The notes under the pieces were generated by a model, which worked only from the letters and a program-made list of their open reading frames with translations, did no database searches and was not told the origin of the DNA. From Roseburia sp. (GTDB lineage: Bacteria; Bacillota_A; Clostridia; Lachnospirales; Lachnospiraceae), in NCBI GenBank assembly GCA_019411365.1, contig DXQT01000048.1, forward strand, positions 1 to 17,101: 17,101 bases of DNA. The letters run 5' to 3'. Shown in pieces: positions 6,467-14,449 of the stretch. The first letter of the stretch is position 1. Every line of letters starts with the position of its first letter. The translations under genes and the position numbers were made by a program.

Positions 6467-7810
6467 TCATTTTCCTGCAAGTGCTTTCTCTGCTTCCATC
6501 CTTTTCATCTGTCTTTCGTGACTTGCAAACATTCCAAATGCCACAATATTAAAAATAAACTGCGTCACAACCGCTGTGATCCAGATGCCATCCAGTCCAA
6601 AAATCCGTGGGAGGATCACGATCGTAAGCGGCGTCATAATAAGTGGATCAAAGTAAATCATAAACAGCGAGTATTTATCTTTTCCAACCGAATAGAAAAA
6701 GGAATTGGTCACGCGGACAAGTCCTGTAAAAATAAGCTGTGCCGCCGTCACCATGACCGCATGATACCCAAGTTCTGCGGCTTCCCCCTCATATCCGTAA
6801 ATTGCCGGATAAAACCGGGCTGTTGCGATGGTAAATATAAATAAGAAGAAACTCACCCCCATCGCTGTGATGACCGCCTTGTTTCTTATCTTCCGAATCG
6901 CATGAAAATCATGTGCACCATAGGCATAACTTGCCAGTGGCTGAATCCCCTCTGCGACACCGATCAGAAGCACACGGTACGAGCCAACGGTGGAACTGAT
7001 GAGTGCATAAGCATTTACCGCAAGGTCGCCGCCAAATTTCAGACACGCCACATTATGATATAAGATCAACAGGGAAGGTGTCAGCGATATTCCAAACGGT
7101 GAAACCGCTGTCTTAAAAATTTTTTTCCAGTATTCCTTCCTTATCATAAACTGCGAAAACCGGATTGGATCGGTTTTCTTTGTACCAAGAATGATCAGGC
7201 AGCACAAGGTCGTAAACAACTGCGCACACAGTGAAGCGCCTGCTGCACCGCCAATCCCCATATGAAAAACATACATAAAAACAAAATCAAGACCAAGGTT
7301 AGCAAATAAACCACCCACCATGATCATCATGGCACTGACCGCCCGGTTGTCATTCCTGAGAAGAGGTGTCAGTCCACAGGATAAGATCTGAAGCACGCCG
7401 CCTGTGAGCATTACCCTTCCATAAATCTGTGACAGCCTTAAAAGTTCTCCTTCTGCGCCCATTAATTTCAATAGAGGAGTCAGTAAAATAAGAAAAAGAA
7501 TCGTAACCACAATACTCGATGCCAATAATGCAAGAATGACATTTGCCCGTACAATGTTCGACTCTTCGTTCTTTCCCTCTCCCTGTTTGGTTGACATCAT
7601 TACGGCTCCGCCGCATCCAACGCCGGTGCCGATCGCAGTTACCACTGCAATGATCGGCCACGCAACATTGACTGCGGATAATGCCGTGTCACCTATCAGA
7701 TTGCTGACAAATAAACCGTCAATCATGGAGTAGGCACTTTGGAGAAACATGGTGATCATGGAAGCCATGACATATTTTCCAAATTTTTTTTCAACTGCTG
7801 TCTGTTTCAT
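6467..7810 (-). CDS. MATE family multidrug/metabolite efflux transporter
   Basis: This 447-residue integral membrane protein has about twelve hydrophobic segments and the layout of the MATE (NorM/DinF-like) family: an early MASMITMFLQSAYSMIDGLFVSNLIG stretch with the DGLFV region (about 15-40), GVGCGGAVMMSTKQGEG (63-79), LTPLLRNDNRA near 147-157, and related motifs repeated in the second half (SPFGISLTPSLL, GVAEGIQPLASYAYGA). MATE proteins export drugs or metabolites in exchange for Na+ or H+; the substrate cannot be read here. The ATG lies one base after the stop codon of the amino-acid-binding protein and has only a weak ribosome site, so translation is probably coupled to that gene. It is the last gene of the ABC operon and is followed by the bidirectional terminator. 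Confidence 0.92.
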   Translation of the reverse strand: MKQTAVEKKFGKYVMASMITMFLQSAYSMIDGLFVSNLIGDTALSAVNVAWPIIAVVTAIGTGVGCGGAVMMSTKQGEGKNEESNIVRANVILALLASSIVVTILFLILLTPLLKLMGAEGELLRLSQIYGRVMLTGGVLQILSCGLTPLLRNDNRAVSAMMIMVGGLFANLGLDFVFMYVFHMGIGGAAGASLCAQLFTTLCCLIILGTKKTDPIRFSQFMIRKEYWKKIFKTAVSPFGISLTPSLLILYHNVACLKFGGDLAVNAYALISSTVGSYRVLLIGVAEGIQPLASYAYGAHDFHAIRKIRNKAVITAMGVSFFLFIFTIATARFYPAIYGYEGEAAELGYHAVMVTAAQLIFTGLVRVTNSFFYSVGKDKYSLFMIYFDPLIMTPLTIVILPRIFGLDGIWITAVVTQFIFNIVAFGMFASHERQMKRMEAEKALAGK

Positions 7811-7811
7811 A

Positions 7812-8708
7812 TTAGTTGCTTACCGGCTGGGATGCTACTGCCTGATCCATCATAGCATCTCTGTCCTCCTGTGAAAGTCCGGCGAGCACTTCATTGATCT
7901 TATCTACTAATTCTGTGTTTCCTTTCTGGCAAGGAATACCAAGGTCTGTCTCTTCATTGCTGACCTCAAATCCGGTACCGCCCTCAAAATCGATGATCTT
8001 TAAATCCGGATTGCTTACTAAAATAGATTTTGCAGAAGGCATATCACAGGTAAATCCATCAATTTTTCCTGCATGGACTGCTGCAACCATAGATGCAAAT
8101 GTATCAAGCGCTGCATCCTTTGTCGCATAATCCGTGATCTGGTCTAATACATCGTACCATACTGTGTTCAGTGTAGAGGTAAGTGTTGCACCCTCAAAAT
8201 CTGTAACATTTACTGCATCTGCATAAGGTCCGTCAGCCGCAACAACCGCAACAATATTTGCATTGTAATACGGATCCGAGAAATCTACCGACTGGGATCT
8301 CTCGCTTGTGATGGACATTCCGGCGATCGCACAGTCAACTTTTCCGGACTGGATGGAAAGGATCAGACCATCCCAGTCAATCTGTGTGATTTCAAGATCC
8401 ATATCCAGTTTTTCTGCTATGTATTTTGCGACAAGAACATCATAACCATTCATATAGGAACCATTCGATGTCATCACTGCTCCATTGGAATCATCCTCCT
8501 GCAGCCAGTCAAACGGTGCATAATCTGCTGACATTGCAACCCGGAGAACTTCTTTTCCGGAAGCGGATGTTGTTCCGCCCGCCTCTGTCACACTTGCTGT
8601 CTCTCCTGTGGATGCCCCTGCCGAAGCTGTGTCACCTGATCCGCCACAGGCTGTTAATGAAATTGCCATTGCTGCTGTCAAAAGTGCTGCTGTTAATTTT
8701 CTTCTCAT
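7812..8708 (-). CDS. amino-acid ABC transporter, substrate-binding lipoprotein
   Basis: The 298-residue protein starts with a lipoprotein signal (MRRK, hydrophobic core, lipobox LTAC with Cys21), then a Ser/Thr/Gly/Ala-rich tether to about residue 50. The rest is a periplasmic-binding-protein type 2 domain of the polar amino-acid family (SBP_bac_3): LRVAMSADYAPFDW, GYDVLVAKYIAEKLDMDLEI, DGLILSIQSGKVDCAIAGMSITSERSQSVDFSDPYY. It would sit on the outer face of the membrane and deliver ligand to the permease encoded upstream. The sub-family includes arginine, glutamine and cystine binders; the ligand cannot be fixed from sequence. AGGAGG precedes the ATG. A 58-bp gap separates it from the ATPase gene with no terminator seen. 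Confidence 0.95.
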   Translation of the reverse strand: MRRKLTAALLTAAMAISLTACGGSGDTASAGASTGETASVTEAGGTTSASGKEVLRVAMSADYAPFDWLQEDDSNGAVMTSNGSYMNGYDVLVAKYIAEKLDMDLEITQIDWDGLILSIQSGKVDCAIAGMSITSERSQSVDFSDPYYNANIVAVVAADGPYADAVNVTDFEGATLTSTLNTVWYDVLDQITDYATKDAALDTFASMVAAVHAGKIDGFTCDMPSAKSILVSNPDLKIIDFEGGTGFEVSNEETDLGIPCQKGNTELVDKINEVLAGLSQEDRDAMMDQAVASQPVSN

Positions 8709-8766
8709 AATATTGTCCTCCTCATTCTATGATTAAAAAACAAATACAATTTGCCTTTTACGAACC

Positions 8767-9600
8767 TTAACCCTGCATAAACCTGCTTAAAAACTCTCTG
8801 GTTCTCGCTTCCTTCGGGTTATTAAATAACTCCTGTGGCGGTGCATCCTCCACAATATATCCTTTGTCCATGAAAATGGTTCTTGTGGATACATCTCTTG
8901 CAAACGCCATCTCATGCGTTACGATCACCATAGTAAGTCCTTCATTTGCAAGCTGTTTCATAACCGATAAAACTTCTCCGACCATTTCCGGATCCAATGC
9001 GGAAGTCGGTTCATCAAAAAGCAATACTTCCGGTTCCATTGCAAGTGCCCTGGCGATCGCCACTCTCTGTTTCATACCACCGGATAACTGGTGTGGTTTT
9101 GCTTTTACATAAGGCGCCATGCCTACTTTTTCCAGATACTTCATACAGATCTCGGTGGAATATTCCTTGCTTCTTTTTTTCACCTTGTGGACACCAGCCA
9201 TGCAGTTGTCAAAAACCGTCATATTGTTAAACAGGTTGAACTGCTGGAACACCATTCCCACCTGGGAACGGAAACGGTTGATCGTCTGTGCATCCTTCGT
9301 CAATGGATAGCCATGATATAATATCTGACCGCTCGTCGGTGTCTCCAAATGATTGATGCATCTTAATAAGGTAGATTTTCCTGATCCGGAAGATCCGATG
9401 ATACAGACCACATCGCCCTCAAACAGATCAAAACTGATGTCTTTTAAAACTTCGTGTTCCCCGAATTTCTTTTCCAGATTCCTGACACTGATGACCGGGC
9501 CACGAAATTCATACGTTGCATCCTTTGCCTCAGTCGTCACTCTCTCATTAAACTTAAATATTGATTGTCTTGCCATAACACGTTCCTCTTTTCTTTCCAT
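8767..9600 (-). CDS. amino-acid ABC transporter, ATP-binding protein
   Basis: This is the cytosolic ATPase powering the importer (GlnQ/HisP-like class), 277 residues. Walker A is GSSGSGKST (69-77), the Q-loop FQQFNLF (118-124), the ABC signature LSGGMKQ (172-178), Walker B LLFDEP (193-198, ending in the catalytic Glu197), and the switch histidine is His229 in VTHEM. It carries about 35 extra residues before the usual beginning [12 protein letters not shown], with no recognised motif. Two starts are possible: 9600, after AGGGG and 13 bp from the permease stop, or 9576 (MARQSIF), which has GAGG eight bases ahead. Both leave an N-terminal extension. The family assignment is certain. Confidence 0.94.
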   Translation of the reverse strand: MERKEERVMARQSIFKFNERVTTEAKDATYEFRGPVISVRNLEKKFGEHEVLKDISFDLFEGDVVCIIGSSGSGKSTLLRCINHLETPTSGQILYHGYPLTKDAQTINRFRSQVGMVFQQFNLFNNMTVFDNCMAGVHKVKKRSKEYSTEICMKYLEKVGMAPYVKAKPHQLSGGMKQRVAIARALAMEPEVLLFDEPTSALDPEMVGEVLSVMKQLANEGLTMVIVTHEMAFARDVSTRTIFMDKGYIVEDAPPQELFNNPKEARTREFLSRFMQG

Positions 9601-9613
9601 CTGATCCCCTGAT

Positions 9614-10366
9614 TTATTTTGCGGCTGCCGGATTTAAAACCTCGTAGCTTTCTTTTCCTGCCATATACTTTTCGATCAGCTTCAGCAAACCGTTAAATAA
9701 TAAGGTAAGTGTCAGGTAGATCAATGCTGTGATCGTATATGCCTCAAACATTCTGAAATATGTTCCGGCTGCAACTTTTGTGATATAGAAAAGCTCTGTG
9801 ACAGCGATTACATTTAATACGGAAGTATCTTTGATATTTGCAACAAAGGTATTTCCGATCTGCGGTGCGATGATTTTAAAAGTCTGTGGAAGGATAATAT
9901 AGATCATCATCGGAACATATCCCATTCCAAGTGCCTTTGCTCCTTCAATCTGTCCGACATCAATGGAATTGATACCGCCGCGGACTGTCTCTGACATATA
10001 AGCTCCTGTATTTAACAGGATGATAAAAATCGCTGCATTGAATGGTTTCAGATCAATTCCGAATACTGTAGATGATCCATAATAAATTACCATTGCCTGA
10101 ACGATCATTGGTGTTCCACGGAAAATCGTGACATAAATTTTTGCGATCACCCATGGAATACCAAGTAAAATCTTTTTGATCATGTTATCCTGCGCCCGGA
10201 TGTCCGTTGCCTGGATGATTCCAACCAGAAATCCTAAAAAGCATCCACAGATCGTACCTGCGAGGGATGTTTCCAATGTTGTAAGCAGCCCTTGTAAATA
10301 GTATCCGTGATACTGCTGTATCAGAAAAATGATCCAGCCAAAAAATGTGGTAGGTGTATTCGTCAT
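9614..10366 (-). CDS. amino-acid ABC transporter, permease
   Basis: The 250-residue membrane protein belongs to the HisMQ/GlnP class of polar amino-acid permeases. It shows [21 protein letters not shown] in the first helices (29-49), FRGTPMIVQ (82-90), [25 protein letters not shown] (125-149) and the EAA coupling loop at 141-161, which docks the ATPase; about five membrane segments are expected. Only one permease gene is present, so it probably works as a homodimer. AAGGAGG precedes the start. It is the first gene of the operon permease-ATPase-binding protein-MATE and follows the promoter and leader hairpin at 10486-10596. Confidence 0.95.
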   Translation of the reverse strand: MTNTPTTFFGWIIFLIQQYHGYYLQGLLTTLETSLAGTICGCFLGFLVGIIQATDIRAQDNMIKKILLGIPWVIAKIYVTIFRGTPMIVQAMVIYYGSSTVFGIDLKPFNAAIFIILLNTGAYMSETVRGGINSIDVGQIEGAKALGMGYVPMMIYIILPQTFKIIAPQIGNTFVANIKDTSVLNVIAVTELFYITKVAAGTYFRMFEAYTITALIYLTLTLLFNGLLKLIEKYMAGKESYEVLNPAAAK

Positions 10367-10485
10367 AACTAATCCTCCTTATTGTTCCGAAGAAACATCC
10401 ATTTCCTATGAACTAATGAAATAGATTGTTCTTCTGTTTTCTGTAAACAACAGCATCTGTACTCTGCATATATTCTATGTACAGA

Positions 10486-10517
10486 AAAGGCGCTAAGGAT
10501 GATTCCCTAGCGCCTTT
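10486..10517 (-). terminator. leader hairpin of the ABC operon, possible attenuator
   Basis: Read on the minus strand, AAAGGCGCTA and TAGCGCCTTT (10508-10517 and 10486-10495) form a 10-bp GC-rich stem, extendable to 13 bp, followed by TTCTG. It lies between the operon promoter and its first gene, in a leader of nearly 200 bases. Downstream, 10367-10440 contains several short repeats that might form alternative pairings (for example CTATTTC/GAAATGG). I could not match a T-box or known riboswitch. It may equally be a partial terminator or a stabilising hairpin. Confidence 0.42.
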
Positions 10518-10568
10518 GCTATGTTCAGGTCTGCTGCCTGATTGCCTGCTGTTTTAAATTAAACCTGT

Positions 10569-10596
10569 TTTATCACACTTTTTGTTTTCCTGTCAA
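10569..10596 (-). promoter_or_regulatory. promoter of the ABC-MATE operon
   Basis: On the minus strand, a perfect TTGACA (10591-10596) is followed after 16 bases by GATAAA (10569-10574), preceded by TGT, an extended -10 arrangement. Transcription would start near 10562. The 10597-10787 part of this 483-bp divergent gap is AT-rich and holds nothing else I can name. Confidence 0.6.
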
Positions 10597-10787
10597 CAAA
10601 ATCCAGCCAATTTTTATAGATTTGTATATTTCTTTCAAAATGCACATGATTTCTATACTTTTATTGTATAAAACGTAAAAAATGCGATTTTTTCGTCTGA
10701 TAACACATATTACACGCTTATATATTAACTATAGAAGAAACTGTCTCACAATTGCATTTTTTTACTTAATTTGAAAGAAATTTATAC

Positions 10788-10817
10788 TTGACAAATCAAC
10801 ATTTTTGAACTTATATT
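10788..10817 (+). promoter_or_regulatory. promoter of the hydroxyacid dehydrogenase gene
   Basis: A perfect TTGACA (10788-10793) is followed after 18 bases by TATATT (10812-10817), about 30 bp before the start codon. GGAGGTGA (10835-10842) is the ribosome site. Confidence 0.65.
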
Positions 10818-10849
10818 AGCAATCATAAACAAATGGAGGTGACAGACAA

Positions 10850-11857
10850 ATGAAAATTGTTGTGATCCAGGAGGAAATTATTCAGACAGATATCACTCCA
10901 AAGGAGCTTACAGAACGCTGGAAACGGCTGGAGCAGCTCCCCGGTATTGACGAGGTTGTCATTGAAGTTCCTGCACATTATCCAAATATAGAACAACTTC
11001 ATACTTATATCGGAGATGCGGACGCTGTATTCGGATTGTGGATCGGTTCGGACAATATGAATGAAGCATTCTTAAGCCAGCATCCGAATTTAAAATATGT
11101 TGCCACCTTAGGACACGGATGGGAAAAATTCGATGCAGAAATGACCAGAAAACGCGGTATTTCCATTTCCAATACCATCTACGGTTCACAGACGATCGCA
11201 GAATACGCTTTCGCTTTATTAATGGATGTCTGCCATCATATCGGCACGCATGACACCCGGATCAAAACGATTGACTGGTCTGTACCGGAAAACCACAACG
11301 AATTCTGTAAATCGGTCACCAGACAGATTGAATTATATGACAAAACGATCGGTGTGATCGGTCTTGGTGCGATCGGTTTTGCTTTTGCAAAAATGGCACG
11401 GGGATTTGGTATGCATGTGCTCGCATACAGCCGCCACAAAAAAGAAGGTGCTGAGTATGATTTCATTGAACAGGTATCGTTAGACGAGCTGCTTGCCCGA
11501 AGCGATTTTATTTCCCTGCACACGCCGCATACCCCGGCAACCGAGCACATGATCGATCAGGACACCATCGCCAGAATGAAAGACGGTGTGATCCTGATCA
11601 ATACCGCCCGCGGTGCCCTCATCGATGAACAGGCGCTTGCGGATGCCCTTGCATCCGGAAAAGTATTAGCCGCAGGACTTGACGTTTTGACAGATGAACC
11701 ACCGGTTCACGGCAGCCCACTGTTAACTGCACCAAATACCGTCATCACCGGACACATTGCATGGCTCACAAGAGAATCCAGAATCCGCGCGATCGATATG
11801 GCGATCGACAATTTCCGGTGCTACCTAGAAGGGCATCCGGTTTCCATTATCAACTGA
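10850..11857 (+). CDS. D-isomer-specific 2-hydroxyacid dehydrogenase
   Basis: This 335-residue NAD(P)-dependent oxidoreductase interconverts a 2-oxo acid and a D-2-hydroxy acid in the cytosol. The nucleotide-binding domain starts at KTIGVIGLGAIGFAFA with the GxGxxG at 171-176. The catalytic set is complete: Arg254 in NTARGALID, Glu283 in DEPP and His302 in TGHIAW. The N-terminal substrate domain contains the family pattern LKYVATLGHGWEKFD (81-95) and QTIAEYAFALLMDVCHH. The substrate is not evident; glycerate/hydroxypyruvate, lactate and branched 2-oxo acids are all handled by relatives. The gene has its own promoter and strong ribosome site, and a family 1 repeat begins 8 bp after its stop, so it is probably transcribed alone or with read-through into the aminotransferase gene. 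Confidence 0.93.
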   Translation: MKIVVIQEEIIQTDITPKELTERWKRLEQLPGIDEVVIEVPAHYPNIEQLHTYIGDADAVFGLWIGSDNMNEAFLSQHPNLKYVATLGHGWEKFDAEMTRKRGISISNTIYGSQTIAEYAFALLMDVCHHIGTHDTRIKTIDWSVPENHNEFCKSVTRQIELYDKTIGVIGLGAIGFAFAKMARGFGMHVLAYSRHKKEGAEYDFIEQVSLDELLARSDFISLHTPHTPATEHMIDQDTIARMKDGVILINTARGALIDEQALADALASGKVLAAGLDVLTDEPPVHGSPLLTAPNTVITGHIAWLTRESRIRAIDMAIDNFRCYLEGHPVSIIN

Positions 11858-11864
11858 ATTTATA

Positions 11865-12089
11865 TAGATAATTGCGAAACTCCTTATATCTTTCTTTTAA
11901 ATTGTTCAAAATTAACAAAATTTTCGAAAACACGCTCTCGCTACGTGTCGCTGGTAACGGTACTAAGAAGCCAGTCACGATTAACATCGCACCTGCCTTC
12001 TAAGAACCGACCGCTCCCCAGTGTTTTCTCAAGCTTTTGTTAATTTTTCACAATTCAATTTACATTTTTATGAGTTTCGCAATTATCTA
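11865..12089 (+). repeat. family 1 inverted-repeat element, copy B
   Basis: The perfect 18-bp ends are TAGATAATTGCGAAACTC (11865-11882) and GAGTTTCGCAATTATCTA (12072-12089). Aligned to the reverse complement of 5039-5252 it matches along its whole length, including AATTGTTCAAA, ACACGCTC, GGTACTAAGAAGCCAG, CTGCCTTCTAAG and CACAATTCAATTTACATTTT. The internal hairpin is at 11959-12008. It fills nearly all of the 262-bp gap between the dehydrogenase and the aminotransferase and ends 30 bp before the start codon of the latter. It is non-coding; an in-frame ATG at 12021 within it extends the aminotransferase frame by chance. Confidence 0.85.
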
Positions 12090-12104
12090 CGAATAAATAA
12101 AGAC

Positions 12105-12110
12105 AAGGAG
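12105..12110 (+). promoter_or_regulatory. ribosome binding site deciding the aminotransferase start
   Basis: AAGGAG lies nine bases before ATG 12120 and only three before ATG 12114, favouring the former. The upstream in-frame ATG at 12021 is inside the repeat and has no such site. Confidence 0.65.
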
Positions 12111-12119
12111 ATTATGAAG

Positions 12120-13199
12120 ATGAATGTAGAATGTTTATTAAGAGACAGCATGAAAACAAAACCAAAGAGCAACCGTGGTGCACGTCAGAAAACTTCCACC
12201 CCGAAGAATGTAACACGAATGAATTATAATGAAAATCCATACGGTATGTCTGATGAGGTAAAAAAAGCAGTTACGGATGCTTCCATCAACAGCTATATGT
12301 ATCAGGATTTCTATGCAGTCGATCTCAAAAAGCAGCTGGCTGATCTCTATGGTCTTACCGTAGATCATGTCTGTATCGGTGCCGGTTCCTCTGCGATCAT
12401 CGATATGCTTGGTGAAGTATTTATCAATTATGGGGACGAAGTGGTGTACTGTGCTCCAACTTATGAAGCTTTCCCTGATATGGTCAGCGATAACGGAGGT
12501 GTCCGTGTCGTTCTCCCACTGACCGATGATTACTGTTATGACCTCGACGCAATGCTTGCAGCCATTACAGACAGGACAAAAATGGTTATCGTCTGCAATC
12601 CAAACAACCCGACCGGAACTTATGTAAACTCCGCAAAAGTCGAAGAATTCATCCGTAAACTCCCGGATCATGTCATTCCGGTGGTAGATGAAGCATATTT
12701 CGAATACGTGGAAGATCCTACTCACTACAGCCTCATCAAAATGATTCAGGAAGGCTACGACAGACCGCTCTTTGTACTGCGTACTTTCTCCAAAATTTAT
12801 GGCATGGCCGGTCTCCGCATCGGCTACACCTTTGCTGATCCATTGCTGATCGATGAACTAATGAAAGCCTGTCAGGCATGGAATGTCAGCTACAATGCAC
12901 TTGCTGCCGCACAGGCTGCCTTGAAAGATCAGGAATATATCAAAAAAATCAAAGCACTCACCACGGCAGGGCGCGAATATCTTGAGGATGAACTGACAAA
13001 ATTAGGCTGCACTCTTGCAAAACCTTGTGCAAACTTCATCTACTTCGACACACACCATGATCCAAAAGAAATCCGTGCTGCCCTTGCGGAGCGGAAAATT
13101 ATGATCAGTGCATTTGGTTTTAACCGTGTCAGTGTCGGTACAGAAGAACAGAATCAGGCATTTATCGCCGCCTTAAAAGAAATTCTGGCAGCTTACTAA
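12120..13199 (+). CDS. HisC-like class I/II aminotransferase (histidinol-phosphate aminotransferase family)
   Basis: This 359-residue PLP enzyme has the HisC layout: RMNYNENPYGMSDEVKKAV (33-51), GAGSSAIIDML (88-98), PTYEAFPD, NPNNPTG (160-166), VVDEAYFEY with Asp190, and the PLP-binding Lys225 in RTFSKIYGMAGLRIGY. The reaction is transfer of an amino group between a histidinol-phosphate- or aromatic-type substrate and 2-oxoglutarate. No other his gene is nearby, so a role in aromatic or other amino-acid transamination is as likely as histidine synthesis. The first 30 residues are basic and Lys/Arg/Ser-rich, not hydrophobic, so not a signal peptide. ATG 12114 is an alternative start two codons upstream. 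Repeats lie on both sides of the gene. Confidence 0.88.
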   Translation: MNVECLLRDSMKTKPKSNRGARQKTSTPKNVTRMNYNENPYGMSDEVKKAVTDASINSYMYQDFYAVDLKKQLADLYGLTVDHVCIGAGSSAIIDMLGEVFINYGDEVVYCAPTYEAFPDMVSDNGGVRVVLPLTDDYCYDLDAMLAAITDRTKMVIVCNPNNPTGTYVNSAKVEEFIRKLPDHVIPVVDEAYFEYVEDPTHYSLIKMIQEGYDRPLFVLRTFSKIYGMAGLRIGYTFADPLLIDELMKACQAWNVSYNALAAAQAALKDQEYIKKIKALTTAGREYLEDELTKLGCTLAKPCANFIYFDTHHDPKEIRAALAERKIMISAFGFNRVSVGTEEQNQAFIAALKEILAAY

Positions 13200-13260
13200 T
13201 TTTTTAAATAAAAACAAAGTATATTTCAACTATAGTTTGTTATTTTTTCCTCCCCTTTAC

Positions 13261-13459
13261 GGGCTGGAATACTGTAAAATGTAATGATTTCTTAGTTACT
13301 GTTCACTCAGCAGTAAAACACTTGCTGTTTTGCTGTGTAAGAAAGTGATTCAGGAGTGAGCAGACTCCTTTTGCAAAACAAAAACTTTAAATGAGTCTGC
13401 GAATCGTTACTGGAACGAAATACGCGTGAACAGTAACATTTTTTACAGTATTCCAGCCC
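13261..13459. repeat. family 2 inverted-repeat element
   Basis: The perfect 19-bp ends are GGGCTGGAATACTGTAAAA (13261-13279) and its complement (13441-13459). A second inner inverted repeat, GTTACTGTTCAC (13295-13306) / GTGAACAGTAAC (13426-13437), is nested inside. The centre has further hairpins: AGTAAAACA/TGTTTTGCT around 13311-13334, AGGAGT/ACTCCT around 13352-13369, and GCAGACTC/GAGTCTGC. No coding frame is present. It occupies most of the 340-bp gap between the aminotransferase and proC, stopping 17 bp before the proC -35 box. It shares no sequence with families 1 and 3, and only one copy is in the window, so calling it a repeat family rests on its form. Confidence 0.7.
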
Positions 13460-13476
13460 TAATTATGTCTAAAAGG

Positions 13477-13505
13477 TTGACCTTTCAGAACAAATGAACT
13501 AGGAT
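13477..13505 (+). promoter_or_regulatory. proC promoter
   Basis: TTGACC (13477-13482) is followed after exactly 17 bases by TAGGAT (13500-13505). Its -10 box overlaps the upstream in-frame ATG at 13504, ruling that ATG out as a start. Confidence 0.6.
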
Positions 13506-13528
13506 GAAAGAAAATACAGGACACAAAC

Positions 13529-13535
13529 AAGGAGG
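13529..13535 (+). promoter_or_regulatory. ribosome binding site fixing the proC start
   Basis: AAGGAGG is four bases before ATG 13540. The longer frame from 13504 would have no ribosome site and would begin in the promoter. Confidence 0.8.
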
Positions 13536-13539
13536 ATAT

Positions 13540-14352
13540 ATGATAGATAAGATTATCGGTTTCATTGGAGCTGGAAATATGGGAAGTGCCATGATCGGCG
13601 GTATTGTACACTCAGAGTTAGTGACAACCAGCCAGATCATTGCCAGCGCCCATTCCGCAGCTACCTTAGAAAAACTGCAGAGTGCCTATTCCATTGAGAC
13701 AACTCTGTCCAACGAAACGGTTGCAGAACGCAGTGATATTTTATTTCTTGCTGTAAAGCCAAATAAATTTGATGAAATAATCCCACAGATTTCCTCTCAT
13801 GTAAAATCAGGATGTGTGATCGTATCCATTGCCGCCGGAAAAACAATTGCCGCCATCGAGGACTCCTTTGGCAAACCAGTCAAGCTTGTACGTGCCATGC
13901 CAAATACCCCAGCCTTAGTCGGTGAGGCAATGAGCGCATTGTGCGTCAACCAAAATGTGACCCCGGAAGAATTAAAAGAAGTTCAGGCACTCTTCAACTC
14001 CTTCGGCAAATCGGAAGTGATCAGTGAATCTCTTATGGACGCTGTCATCGGGGTTTCCGGTTCTTCTCCGGCTTATGTATACATGTTTATCGAAGCTATG
14101 GCGGATGCCGCTGTCGCAGATGGGATGCCGCGGGCACAGGCCTATAAATTTGCCGCCCAGTCTGTCTATGGCTCCGCGAAAATGGTTTTGGAAACCGGAA
14201 AGCACCCGGGCGAATTAAAGGACGCCGTCTGCTCCCCTGCCGGAACAACCATCGAGGCTGTTGCTGCACTGGAAGCCGGAGGTTTCCGCAACACTGTGAT
14301 TTCTGCCCAGCGCGCCTGCTCACAGAAATCGCGCGATATGAGCAGTAAATAG
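13540..14352 (+). CDS. proC: pyrroline-5-carboxylate reductase
   Basis: ProC reduces pyrroline-5-carboxylate to proline with NAD(P)H, the last step of proline synthesis, in the cytosol. The 270-residue length is typical. The dinucleotide-binding start IGFIGAGNMGSAMIGG is at 6-21; the family motifs LVRAMPNTPALVGEAMSALC (about 112-131) and GSSPAYVYMFIEAMADAAV (about 176-194) follow, and the C-terminal signature HPGELKDAVCSPAGTTIEAV binds the substrate carboxylate. The protein ends soon after the last helix (SRDMSSK), as usual. No proA or proB is beside it. The GH13 gene follows after 97 bp with no clear terminator between them, so co-transcription is possible but not required. Confidence 0.95.
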   Translation: MIDKIIGFIGAGNMGSAMIGGIVHSELVTTSQIIASAHSAATLEKLQSAYSIETTLSNETVAERSDILFLAVKPNKFDEIIPQISSHVKSGCVIVSIAAGKTIAAIEDSFGKPVKLVRAMPNTPALVGEAMSALCVNQNVTPEELKEVQALFNSFGKSEVISESLMDAVIGVSGSSPAYVYMFIEAMADAAVADGMPRAQAYKFAAQSVYGSAKMVLETGKHPGELKDAVCSPAGTTIEAVAALEAGGFRNTVISAQRACSQKSRDMSSK

Positions 14353-14449
14353 ATGCAGCATTTTTTATATTCTGTATGCAAAATGTGCAGATTTACTGAA
14401 TCATTACTTCTGCACCATTAATATTTTGAAATAATTTGGAGGCTTTAAT

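Noticed and set aside
12037..12053. Rex-like sequence TTGTTAATTTTTCACAA in repeat copy B
   Set aside because: The half-site spacing is one base short, and the sequence is part of the repeat's inverted end; copy A has TTGTTAC at the same place.
12021..12119. Upstream extension of the aminotransferase reading frame from ATG 12021
   Set aside because: It lies inside repeat copy B, has no ribosome site and encodes residues unlike the family; the AAGGAG at 12105-12110 supports ATG 12120 or 12114.
13504..13539. Twelve-residue longer proC start at 13504
   Set aside because: The ATG overlaps the -10 box of a well-spaced promoter and lacks a ribosome site, while AAGGAGG directly precedes ATG 13540.
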